Below are positions 22,141 to 32,757 of a stretch of 64,000 nt of DNA, in pieces (position 1 is the stretch's first letter; every line of letters starts with the position of its first letter). This DNA comes from Albugo candida. Taxonomy: Eukaryota; Oomycota; Peronosporomycetes; Albuginales. A model generated the notes under the pieces. It ran no database searches, was not told the DNA's origin, and was given only the letters and a program-made list of their open reading frames with translations. Made by a program: the position numbers and the translations under genes. The stretch spans positions 248,001 to 312,000 of the forward strand of contig JBDOQK010000023.1 in the NCBI GenBank assembly GCA_040437565.1. Direction: 5' to 3'.

Positions 22141-23398
22141 ATGGTATCGCTTTCGGTTCTCCTGCTTGTTACTGTCGCTCTGGACAGGAAGTGGAGAGTG
22201 AGTTGTTCCAATAACAACGAAAAGAAGCACTATGGGTCACGATCACCACCAGCCGTTGGAATTGTCAACAAAATGGTTCCTCAACATTCACTAGTCAACA
22301 ACACCCAGTACAATCCCCAATACAATCATGCCCCTACATCTCGCAGGTAACTCGAATAAAACGAACCAAGGTGGAAAACCTAGACTGACTTTTGTATGTT
22401 ACGTTAGACCAGTTGTAGAGAAGCCAAATGTTGCCTGTACAGTCACAAAAAGGTAAGAAAGCTGGATGAATTGCGTGCCGATTGAAAATCTTGTCAGTAC
22501 TCAAGGGAAAGTAAAAGTTAATATGCCCGGAAATTTGGTCTTGGTATCTAGGTTTGACCCAAAAATACTTCGTGAAGAAGTGTAGAAGCTTACTCTAAAT
22601 TGTCACAGTCGCACCCCCACAGAAGACGACTGTAATGAGCTTGTCGAAGCACTAACTGAATACGAAACTGCATGCCAAAAAATCATAGCGGACGAGGAAA
22701 TATGTACAAGGTAAAGAGAGATAGAACGAACAGGGCAGCAGAAAGCTTATGTGTACTGAGAAGGGTACACAAAGCCTTCAACGATGGTATAAAAAAGGGG
22801 AATTTTATGATGACAGAAACGACGAAGCTTGGTCACATCATCACTTACTAGTAAGAGAAAAAGTAACAAACTTGGAATGTCACAACTGATCTTTTCTTTC
22901 ACAGCTATAAGACGTGTATCGTAATTTCGATCGACAAGGGCCCAACTTTTACCATCACGTAAGTAATTGATACAAATCGGGAAGACACATACCAATCTAT
23001 TTCTTCTAAGCGAAGAACAACGTCTTCTCTTCGAAACCCCTGAGGGACAACGCATTGCGATAAGGTACATCATAATGGAGAAACTATTCAAGCGACATTT
23101 GACCTTTTTTCCAGTCATGATCAACTCCTCGAAATGGAGACCTCCTCAGGCTTCCTTCTTCAAATGAAGTAAGTCATGTGTACGAAGCTGCAAGGGTGAA
23201 GCTGATATTTCTCTCTCGTATGTATGCAGGCTGATAAAATCTCTTACTTCTGAAAACGTGTACAAACTTCCGCTGATACCGAAGACATTGTTTGAAGATA
23301 TCCGTTCTGATTCACGAAGTATCAAGGGTACAGATCTTGAAGGTGCTTCACCATCAGGGCGAAAATCTCATGGGGAAACAGCCATGAGGCATGTTTAA
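22141..23398 (+). CDS. Secreted protein built from nine short exons, all introns phase 2
   Basis: No long frame exists here, but nine exons splice cleanly: 22141-22346, 22408-22452, 22498-22551, 22609-22710, 22764-22850, 22905-22958, 23011-23064, 23115-23168 and 23230-23398. All eight introns are 45-62 nt, GT..AG and phase 2, and all internal exons are multiples of three. The product is about 274 residues. It starts with a signal-like MVSLSVLLLVTVAL, and has an Asn/Pro/Tyr-rich spacer and about six cysteines. Four 54-nt exons encode related 18-residue units with a hydrophobic-turn-hydrophobic pattern (VKVNMPGNLVLV, CIVISIDKGPTFTI, LLFETPEGQRIAI, LLEMETSSGFLLQM), suggesting beta-hairpin modules. 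I do not recognise the family. The 3' end is uncertain: another splice in the last exon (about 23308 to 23385) would continue the protein to 23594. Confidence 0.6.
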
Positions 23399-25200
23399 GC
23401 CTCAAGAAAACACCGCAGAGAGGTTCACTGGAAGAGGATCACTGTATGAAGCTCAGGTGGCATCTTCAAGAACAGAGATGATAACTAGACTTGGTCTTCG
23501 AAATTGTCGATGCTTGGCTAGTGAAGATTATGCATCACCCACAAATGAAACCTTTTCGGTATGCTTTTTATGTTGTTTATTCCGTCAATGTTGATGCTCA
23601 ATATGGCCACTCAACTTTCCGCGCCAACTTCTTCTGCTGCTTCAGCGAACGCTATTGATACTCAACTCCGGCCTTCTTTTACATAAAACCCTTCACGCCC
23701 GGTGTCTATCTACACCCTTATTCTGTTCTGCGATTGTAGGCAGTGGTATGCAAATACAGGGCTCTGCTGAAACACTATGCCCTGCATATAGCAACTAGGC
23801 GGTCCTATCCACTCAGTACGGTCGATGCAAGTGCACTCTAAAATTCCAAGCTCTACAGTCTTGACATCTGGCATCTGGAGTATTTGATCATATCAGGGCC
23901 ACGCTGTGTGTCTATCTTCAGGGTGATGCAGTGTTCTGAATCATGACCTGAGATTTATTACGGACTACATTGTCTCAAGGCGTCTACGGCATGACAGTCG
24001 CTTGGAGGTTGCTTGAACTAGAATTGGTACTACAGGTCGACAACACTGATTCGCATATGTCTGATGCTGAAGAAAAGATACTCAACCCATTGAATGTTTG
24101 CCGGCGATATGAAAGAAACTAAACGGCGGTGCAAGCAATCCCTCAATTGCTGAAAGAACACGATATGGAAGTAGCTTTGTCACGAGTTCATTTGCTCATT
24201 GTAAAAGAAACTCACTCCAATTCCATCCCCAGTTTATTTTATATTGAGTATTTGAGAAGCATTAAGGCTTCAAGAAAACACTGGCTTAGCCTTAGCCATG
24301 GAATGTTGGAAGAAGACGCCATCATGTATCATGTGATAGCCAAGAATTTCTTTGGCGTGTGCTTGATCTCCGTGTTCTTCTGAGCCGAGTCCGTATCAAG
24401 TCGTTGATCCTCAGAGCCCCACATCAATGGCAGATGCCGAAAGCAAAGAATTAGCTTAATTAAGCTCACTGAGTGACACGATGGGCAGCTTAATCCCAAC
24501 TACGTTTTATTTATGATCATTTGAGTCAGCTATATTTCATTTCCATCTGAAACTACTAGTGCCTTCGTTCTATCCAAAGACTCGGGAATGGGTACAATCT
24601 CTAGTGGGGGAATGACATCAAACGCAAGATGTTGTGAATGTGGCATCTCCTCTGCTAATATTACACGACCTCACCCCAATCAGTGACCAACGTCTTGGCA
24701 TTATGCATATGTACATCTGCTTTCGCTTTATAGGACTTTATTCAGTGTTTGATGATTACACTTTCGGCGTGGTATGCTATTTAGCGATCTCGATCAAAAC
24801 GGATTCAATCATATCATGATTTCCATCAAATGGATACAGCACAGCTCACTCGTGTTTCATGATTGATTGATGCAAAAAAGAGGTCTCGGTACCGATCGAA
24901 AAGATACGACTAATTTCTGTGTATCTTGAGAAGCTGATATATGTGTTATAAAAGAAAGTCTGTTTGTATTGGAGGTGTTTCCAACTACATTATCGCTTTG
25001 CTTGAATTCCAAGTTGTCTTTATGGAGGTATGCAGGACATTCCATTTCACCTGCTGAGAGGTGAGATTATAGTATGAGATACCATGAAGGCTAATAAAAG
25101 CTACTCTTTTTCTCAATCGATGCATCAGTCCTTCAAAGAAACACTGCTGTCACTGTTTGTCGGTCAGACGCTTGGCAGCACTATCCAAACCGTTTTCGAG
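23399..25200. other. Stretch with no assembled gene
   Basis: 23399-23594 may be a further exon of the preceding secreted gene (frame MFKPQENTAERFTGRG...). A plus-strand frame at 24129-24383 (84 residues, AIPQLLKEHDMEVALSRVHL) looks partly protein-like but has no partner exon I could join. Nothing else was recognised. Confidence 0.3.
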
Positions 25201-26240
25201 TCTCGAACAGGGCACCGACCAGTCGAGACTCACGATCCGTTGCTCCGAAGAGTTCTAGTCCAATTTCTTTGCACTAATTGAATAAGAATATTGTAATGCA
25301 TTGCAAATCCGATGGCCGCTATGTTGGAAGGGCAGCAGCAATTGAGATTTTCCGTCCAGCAGTCGAACAGCTAGGATGTGTGCTGCATGGTCACAATCAA
25401 TATCTTGAAGTGTTGTTCTGCTACAGCATATGCCTTGATCAGCGGGCATCGGTGCTCGTTACAGATGTCGCACTTGTACCGGTGACCATACTTCCATACA
25501 GATTTGACGAGATCCTAACCAAGCACTTGTTGTCTATATATTTACGTACCTATGGAATGGGTAGAAGTGTTCTTACGCATCAGTCGATCAGGGCATGTTG
25601 ATCTATCGTAATGTCGGCTCGAAGGGTAGAAAATGACCAAGGATCTTCCATCTATGGTGGTCCAGGTCGTGGTGAATAAATTCCACTTCATTTGCAAGAG
25701 CGATAACGTTGTTTCCACGCAATAAAAGTCAGAGGTGCTGATGGGATTCTTCCAAGTTGAAGACAGACATAAGTATAGAGATACCACCGCCTTGCGGTTC
25801 CCCATGATTTTTGAAGACTGCTGAATGATATTTGAGACTTGAGCGATGTCGATAGAGTGTCAAATCTCTTACTGAGCTAATCCGTCTCAAATCATGAAAT
25901 CGTGAAATACAATTTGCTCGTCAGCGTTACAGAATAGCGTAACGCCCCATACCGAGTCGTTTGTGCTTCAAGAGGTTGGATATTCGCTTGTGCTAGGAGA
26001 ACGATACTTTGTCATTCCATCAGATGCGGTTGAGTATGACAATTCTCTTTTTTGCGTGTGATACCGAGTAGGGTTGTCGGCGTAGAGGTTTGTTAGTTGG
26101 TGATGAAGATAATGTGAGCTATTCGTGCATTTTTTCGCGAGCTGCTTTCTCTGGTGGGTTCTCTCTCTGAACAAAGGATTCGGAGCGACAGAAGAATCAT
26201 GTTCTATGCAGCTAGCACGTGATCCATATGGCAAAAAAAT
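25200..26240 (-). CDS. Cryptic multi-exon gene or decayed gene, unrecognised
   Basis: Several minus-strand pieces read as protein although none is long. 26230-25970: APNPLFRERTHQRKQLAKKC and on to STASDGMTKYRSPSTSEYP. 25960-25890: NDSVWGVTLFCNADEQI. 25860-25735: RDLTLYRHRSSLKYHSAVF followed by GEPQGGGISILMSVFNLEE. 25720-25620: NNVIALANEVEFIHHDLDHH and WKILGHFLPFEPTLR. 25480-25370: HRYKCDICNEHRCPLIKAYA. They are in order and on one strand, as expected for a gene of short exons. I could not fix all splice sites, and an in-frame stop separates the first two pieces, so decay is possible. No family recognised. Confidence 0.35.
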
Positions 26241-26887
26241 ACTCTACAACTCGGCGCATTCGCACGTCGCACCCAATGCACAGTGAGTTTGGGAAGCTGT
26301 GCTAAATCAACTTGATTACCTTAGCGGTTTCTGGGGAACAAACAATAATACATCCATCCCGGTCAATTGTACCGCTACCAGGCGAGGAGCAGCTACTTTA
26401 CATCCTCATATCAGAACCACTTTCACTTTGCTGTAAATATCGAAATATCGACCGCGATAATTGACGAATATCTTTATCATTTGGGCGAAACATACTGGGA
26501 ATTTTCTTTGTGACTATGTCCACATTCTCAAGCTGTCCTCCAAGCGTCAATTCTCAACATAAAGCAACACGGAAGTGGTGCCGATGCTACAACAATCGCA
26601 GACGATTGAATCTCTGAAAATGTGGGTTCCTGGACAGAAAAGACAAACCGTTCTCTCACACGATCGAAGAAAGACCGCACAAGATGCATGATATGCTGTT
26701 GAGTCTAGGAAGCACAAGCACGCCAGCACCTACACCATACGAGTATTACATGCATTTTAGCATCCCGGCATGGAACCTAAGCGAAGCTATCGCCGATAAT
26801 ATGGTCATCGGAGTGCTTTAATGGGGCAGGTCAGTAGTCAATGGGTATCGCCCGTCTTCTGTGAATTTTCCACAGGCGATCATTTCG

Positions 26888-27817
26888 AATGACGTTATAC
26901 GTGAGTCAGAAGAGCAAGATCGATCGCACTAGTGTTTACCGATGTAAAAGTACCTTCATTAGTTTAGGTGCGACGAATGTGTGCGGATGTTTAACCAAAA
27001 CAAGTGATTCAAGACCAAGAAGTGTCTGAGCGAGGCAATCGATGTAGCATCAGTCACCGATTCGTTTACTGACCGCAGAGAAGATTCTTATGTATCTCTG
27101 CTGAAACGGAGTCAGACTTATGTCAATCAAACATATATAAATATATTACAGCTACATGATGGCACAGCTGACAATGAAGACTAGGGAACGAGCACAAGTT
27201 GTGAATGAAAAAGCGACAGTGCACGAGGCCTTTTGAAGTTTTTATATGAAGAGATATTCCACAATAATATGGATATGGAGAACTTGTCAATGTGAAGGCG
27301 ATNNNNNNNNNNNNNNNNNNNNNNNNNNNNNNNNNNNNNNNNNNNNNNNNNNNNNNNNNNNNNNNNNNNNNNNNNNNNNNNNNNNNNNNNNNNNNNNNNN
27401 NNAATGACGTTATACGTGAGTCAGAAGAGCAAGATCGATCGCACTAGTGTTTACCGATGTAAAAGTACCTTCATTAGTTTAGGTGCGACGAATGTGTGCG
27501 GATGTTTAACCAAAACAAGTGATTCAAGACCAAGAAGTGTCTGAGCGAGGCAATCGATGTAGCATCAGTCACCGATTCGTTTACTGACCGCAGAGAAGAT
27601 TCTTATGTATCTCTGCTGAAACGGAGTCAGACTTATGTCAATCAAACATATATAAATATATTACAGCTACATGATGGCACAGCTGACAATGAAGACTAGG
27701 GAACGAGCACAAGTTGTGAATGAAAAAGCGACAGTGCACGAGGCCTTTTGAAGTTTTTATATGAAGAGATATTCCACAATAATATGGATATGGAGAACTT
27801 GTCAATGTGAAGGCGAT
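26888..27817. repeat. Duplicated flank around a gap, 415 bp x 2
   Basis: 26888-27302 and 27403-27817 are the same sequence on both sides of the N run 27303-27402. No gene is recognised inside, nor in the surrounding 26300-27966. Confidence 0.9.
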
Positions 27818-27969
27818 GTGTCAAAGGATCGCCTAATGAAGAAAATCTCTAGCGGTATATGGTGAAATTTTATGCTGGAGAAGAATATGCCGACGTATTG
27901 GATCCTCCTTGCGCAAAGTAATACCCATTGTGGACGACCTCGAAGCCTGAGTTGGTTTCGGGGAGAAGG

Positions 27970-28370
27970 CTAAGTCGTTTCTAGAATGATGGCGATGAAG
28001 GATCCAATCCATCCGACATTCAATAAGGGATGTATCGACGCTAGTAGAGCTTCTTTAGCAATACGGATCAGGCGATAAAGCGGTTTCGATACAAAAAACT
28101 CAATTGCACCGAGCCAAAAGAGCTCCCACGTGATTTGCTGAAGATATCTTATAGAGGATCCCACGGCCCCCTACTATATGCACCTACCAACCTATCCACG
28201 GAATGAACTGTTCTAATAATCAAATAGTCGATCATGCGAGGGCCGAGGCACGCGCCACCGTCATAGGGCCGTGCTTTCATTTCTTCTATCCAGACTGTAT
28301 AAACAACGTGTCGACCGGGGACCACTTTTGATGAGACACCCGTAGTAGGGGCTTCGATTTGATTGAACAA
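27970..28370 (-). CDS. Short two-piece coding candidate with a membrane segment
   Basis: Two overlapping minus-strand frames look protein-like. 28370-28149: EAPTTGVSSKVVPGRHVVYT, GGACLGPRMIDYLIIRTV. 28164-27970: YLQQITWELFWLGAIEFFV, then ASIHPLLNVGWIGSFIAIIL. The second contains a likely membrane helix. A short intron near 28150-28190 could join them, but I could not prove it. No family recognised; no start is convincing. Confidence 0.3.
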
Positions 28371-28431
28371 TTACGATCCTGCGACTCAGACTGGTTAAAC
28401 AACAATTAACAATGTTTGTAGGGCAATGTGA

Positions 28432-29254
28432 CAAGTTGACATTACGAATTTATTTGATTCTTTTACATTAACACCCGAATTAACTGTTGACAATGCACCA
28501 CATTTGAAGTACTACCCATTTTTTCTGGCAACCGAGCATATGCTTTATCTCTCAATCTCAGGATGGTATCAATACAACGAATTCTTACAGCATTCAAGCC
28601 ACTAGCCTTGGGTACAAGCAGCTGATACATGCCCCTTTTCAATGAAAAAACTATTTGCACTTTAGTCAAGGAATAACAGATCAGGTAATCTTTCAGGAAG
28701 GCGACAAAGAGCAGCATTGGAAGTTCGCCGCTGGCAAAAATGAAATTAGTGGATTTAATTTTTCTATCGACCCACACCCGAACCAAGATTTACTATGCAA
28801 AACCTGGACGCTCAAATTCAATCTACAGGGGATACTTGTTTCCCAGATTCCGACAAGGGAGCACGGTCACTAGAACCTGGGAAACAAGTAATGTTTGGAG
28901 CCTGCGATTAGGTACCGCTTCATTTGATGATAACCCAATCCTGGCTACGAGACTTTCAGCCATGCATCGGAGAGTCATCGTCCCTCATGCGTATAAAACT
29001 TGGTTAGCAGAAACAGGCGATAAATATTATTTTTCTCTACAGAGTGTGGGTATCAGTTTCAAGTCGCGACGATCAACGTTCGAGTTCCGCAGCAAGATCC
29101 AACACCGGATGCATCGGTATGGCAATTAGGACTGGATGTGATGGAAGAAGTGAATGTTGTACTTACAAAAAGTATTGCGAAAGATGTATCTCAAAATTTA
29201 ACTGGGGAAATTGTATCTCCAGAAAACGCGATGCGTGTTGAAGACCAAATCTAA
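28432..29254 (+). CDS. Unrecognised multi-exon gene
   Basis: The 3' half is well supported. Exons 28829-28887, 28960-29002 and 29043-29254 join through introns of 72 and 40 nt in matching phase (DTCFPDSDKGARSLEPGKQ, then PCIGESSSLMRIKLE, then CGYQFQVATINVRVPQQ to the stop at 29252-29254). The 5' exon at about 28432-28601 reads DSFTLTPELTVDN, HLKYYPFFLATEHMLYLSIS and GWYQYNEFLQH. A piece at about 28695-28828 (KEQHWKFAAGKNEISGFN, DPHPNQDLLCKTWTLKF) is coding-like, but its borders conflict with the next exon, so one splice site is wrong. The true start is not found. No domain recognised. Confidence 0.45.
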
Positions 29255-29643
29255 GATTGGATTGAAGACGGGAACAACCGCAGTTTTCAGATAATGTCCT
29301 GATTAGCAGCTATCTTTTCTCAAAAGCGTAATTGCCATACACTTAATAAATACCCTCCATGGGCTCATTATGAATCTATTCTTTGCCATCCTTTTCTAGA
29401 ACGTTATATATTCCACACGCTATTTGACGCTCTCTGCGTACCTACAGATTCCTCTATGGCCATATATGAATAGAGCAATGCAGTAGATTCTCTGTTGGTA
29501 TCTTGCTAAGCATGACTGTAGACTTTAGTTAGTTACGATCTAATTGCAGCGATGATTGTGTCGGCTACGACCCGAAATTCGTAGCATAAAATGTTGTTAT
29601 TTCTATGTCGGATGCTAAAATCGATACTGGTCCACCAGCAAAA
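29255..29643. other. Intergenic
   Basis: About 390 bp between the ends of two convergent genes. No coding frame seen. Confidence 0.35.
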
Positions 29644-30040
29644 CTATATGTTTTGGGTCGCAATACGAGCAGCTACGAGTCGGTAGTGAACCGAGTTCGA
29701 CTCATATATGCATGCAAATTCCATCGCTATCTCAACATAGAATAAGCCACGTAACAGAGGCGGACGGGTCGATAATGATTTGTACCTGAGAAGAGACACC
29801 GCATACCAACCCGTGGTAGTACGAAGAAGCCATGGAAGATCATGTATGTACTCCTGCTCCGAAATCGCTTGTGAAGCGAGATAAAAGTATCTCATAGACC
29901 ATCCAACCAGGCGAAAGCGAGCGTACTTGCGTCCCACAGCGACATGAGTTTTTGTATCCAAAAAATGAATTCCTTACATTCATATCAGTTCTATTCGCCT
30001 GTTCTGTTACACCGCTCACCGACGCATTTATAACTGAGCC
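29644..30040 (-). CDS. Unrecognised protein, last two exons
   Basis: An upstream exon (about 30040-29968, GSVINASVSGVTEQANRTDMN) is followed by an intron of about 52 nt (GTAAGG...GCAAG). The last exon reads YARFRLVGWSMRYFYLASQA, EYIHDLPWLLRTTTGWYAV and GLFYVEIAMEFACIYESN, with its stop at 29644. The frame is consistent across the junction. About 130 residues are visible; the start is not. The protein is rich in Tyr, Arg and Leu. No family recognised. Confidence 0.4.
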
Positions 30041-31253
30041 GAAGTCTAACTTTATCAACTATTCACTCCGTTCCGAAATTTCGTGATCGATTCTCAAAGC
30101 TGAGCTCTCCAATGTGCCACGGATCAAGGAACGCCACTCAGTTAAGAAGCAGCCATGCGATAGTCGTGGATTTTTACCGGCAGGAATATGGAAGGTGAAA
30201 AAGAAAGCGTGTCGTCGACGCTACTCTCACCGCACAAACATATACTTGAAAGAGTTCGCGGCTGTCTTTATTCTGTTCCATGTAGCGATAATCATACGGG
30301 CGCTTTCTTATAATGGGAAGGTCATCTCGGAACTCGACTCGCCATACTCCTTTATGCCGCAATTACTTTAGATCTTCTGGTGTAAGATATGTAATTAGCC
30401 ACGATCGGTGCTGCTTAAGCAGAAAGCGACAATGTCATGTCAACGGGGCTCGAGGTCGTTATACTTGTCTTATTTCGCAAGCGAGTGGCTCAGCGCCTTT
30501 GAGAAAATATCGGCCTGGCCTATTGAATCAGGCCACAAACGACAGCAAGATGATGGGAATATGTGAAGATGAGCTTCCGCATCACTGGATACCCAAATGA
30601 TTAGATATAAACTTCAAGGCCTTCAGTGTATAGGGATGTGCACACAGCTATAAGAGCGCGTTGATGTACGGAAACTGTCACCTTATACGCGCAAAGAAGC
30701 AGCATACTTGCGGTCAAGTCCTCTGATGTCTGTCATTGAGTTATTGCTCACAAAAAGATGAAATTGCGCATATATGTCCTCTTAGAACCCCAAGTGTGTA
30801 AAATCTCATAAAGTACATCGTATCAAGCAACGTGTTGCAACAAATGCATATATATGAGGATGAAATGCCAAGAGCCGATATTCTAGTGTGACGCCGATAA
30901 TGCAGGCCTCGCCAACAGGAATCACAAGCTCATTATCACGTTTCCAGTCCTCGCGTTACAACGAATTGTGCCAGAGCTGCACGCAAAGGACCATTACAAC
31001 AAAGGCCTGCTACCGTTCTGAACATGGCTTAAGCCCCAAGTAGTTAGTTTACAATGACAACACTAGCCTGCCAGAACTCTCCTATTGAATCGAAAAGCAT
31101 CCAAGCACACCACTAGCTTTAAGTAGAGGAAGCGAAGCTCAAGTCGCATACGAAAGATCGCCTTCAAACCACCCCGCGGATGCGCTAGCATCAGAAAATC
31201 GAGATTCGTCCGCTGAATTTTACCGGTTTACTCTCCTTCTTCACCACTCATTC
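30041..31253. other. Stretch without an assembled gene
   Basis: About 1.2 kb. A plus-strand frame 30114-30371 (85 residues, with a hydrophobic FAAVFILFHVAIIIRAL) and a minus-strand frame 30362-30174 (RPYDYRYMEQNKDSRELFQ) overlap, and both look partly protein-like. I could not decide between them. The last 600 bp contain nothing recognisable apart from the promoter of the methyltransferase gene. Confidence 0.3.
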
Positions 31254-32583
31254 ATGCATCCAACCACAAAAGCGAGTTCGTTGTCATGGGTTTCTCACGA
31301 GATTCTACTGACAAGCGGCTTTCTCGACTTCTTAACCTCTCATCGCATTGACCTCAGAGATCTCGAAATATCGGATCCATCACGTCGTTACTTTCGGTAT
31401 GCGTTCCTTCTCTTTTTTCATAGTATCGCCGCTAAACTGCATTCAAAGCTGCGCTACACGTACTTCGGAATCGGAAACACTTTGCCAGCTTTTTGAGGAT
31501 TTACAAAGACAGCTCAATGTCTCATCGGACACTCTGAGAGACGTTATCCACGCTTCCTGGCTTCCCGGATTCTACAGCCTTCCAGAGCACATTAAAATCG
31601 CCAGATTGATTGTCTACCGGCAGGGTGATATCTATGGAATGGACATCGCTTCTGGCTACACTGTCGCCCTATTAGATGTCAAACCAGGTACGAATGATCA
31701 ACATCGCAATTCCAAGACATTCAGCCTTGTATCATGTCTCTAGGCGATCATGTATTGGATATCTGCTGTGCTCCGGGAGCCAAGCTTTTGACGATCGCGG
31801 ATGCGCTCAATATGGAAGGAAGTGTGACGGGTGTTGATTACTCTTTGCAGCGTCTAGCAGCATGCAAACAACTGCTGTACAAATATCAAGTCTATGCAGA
31901 GAACGAGAATCATTCATCAAACTCCTGGCGATGTCGTCTTTATCACGCCGATGGACGTACTTTTGAAGTCGGTCCAAAAACAGAGTGCGATCGAGTTGGT
32001 AATGCAGAGTTGATTTTTGATACAAAAACACTCGAGGGAGATAGAGGTACTCGAAAACGTATTAACAAAAGCGCTCGAGCGCGTCAAGCAAGACGGAAAG
32101 AGATTTGGGCTTTTAATTCGGCGCTGTATGATAAAGTTTTAATCGATGCTGAATGCACCCATGACGGATCCATTCGACATTTGCAAAAGCTGAAGACGCT
32201 TCAAGCTTGGTCAGAGTATGTGCAGACACATCTCAACGACACGCAGCTCGAGCGTATAATGAGTCTACAACACGATTTGATTCGGTACGAGTGCCGAGCT
32301 ATCCATTTTCTTACTAAATTTCTCTCTCGTTAGAAATGGATTTCGTCTATTAAAAATTGGCGGAATGATGATTTATAGCACGTGCAGCTTATCCATCCGG
32401 CAGAATGAGGACATTGTACGCGACTTTCTCCTAAACACGCCCACTGCAAACCTCGTTGCTATACGTCCGAATGACAATGTACCTTGTGATCCTGGAAGCC
32501 TGGAAGGAACCGTTCGATTCAGTCCTCGGCGCAACACGAGCGGCTTATTTATCGCTCGCATACGGAAAGTTACGCATCTTTGA
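31254..32583 (+). CDS. NOL1/NOP2/Sun RNA (cytosine-5) methyltransferase
   Basis: Transfers methyl from SAM to cytosine C5 in rRNA or tRNA. Two introns are exact: 31688-31743, joining LLDVKPG to DHVLDICCAPGAKLLTIAD (SAM motif I), and 32285-32333, joining the end of one exon to NGFRLLKIGGMMIYSTCS. Motif VI TCSLSIRQNEDIV carries the Cys used for catalysis. Motif IV reads DAECTHDGSIRH instead of the common DAPCSG, and keeps the Cys. GLFIARIRK near the C-terminus is the usual end block. The N-terminal junction near 31398 (YFR to VSPL) is unclear: the frame changes there, either through a very short intron or a base error. A basic insert (TRKRINKSARARQARRKE) follows motif III. Total about 400 residues. 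Confidence 0.85.
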
Positions 32584-32757
32584 TATCGTCGAGTCGAAGA
32601 CGAATTCTCAGCTGAAAATCACATTTCGATGCTCATCATTAGCGATAGCTTGCGTTTCTATACTTTGAAGGTCAACATATTTATAGCCTCACCGATCGTC
32701 TCGTGACTCAAATGGTTGCTTGGTGAATTCACACTGATATCGAGCGCTTCTTGTCGT

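Noticed and set aside
20710-31253. Transposon- or virus-derived island explaining the ORF-poor region
   Set aside because: I saw no terminal repeats, polymerase, integrase or transposase motifs in any frame; the coding pieces look like spliced host genes.
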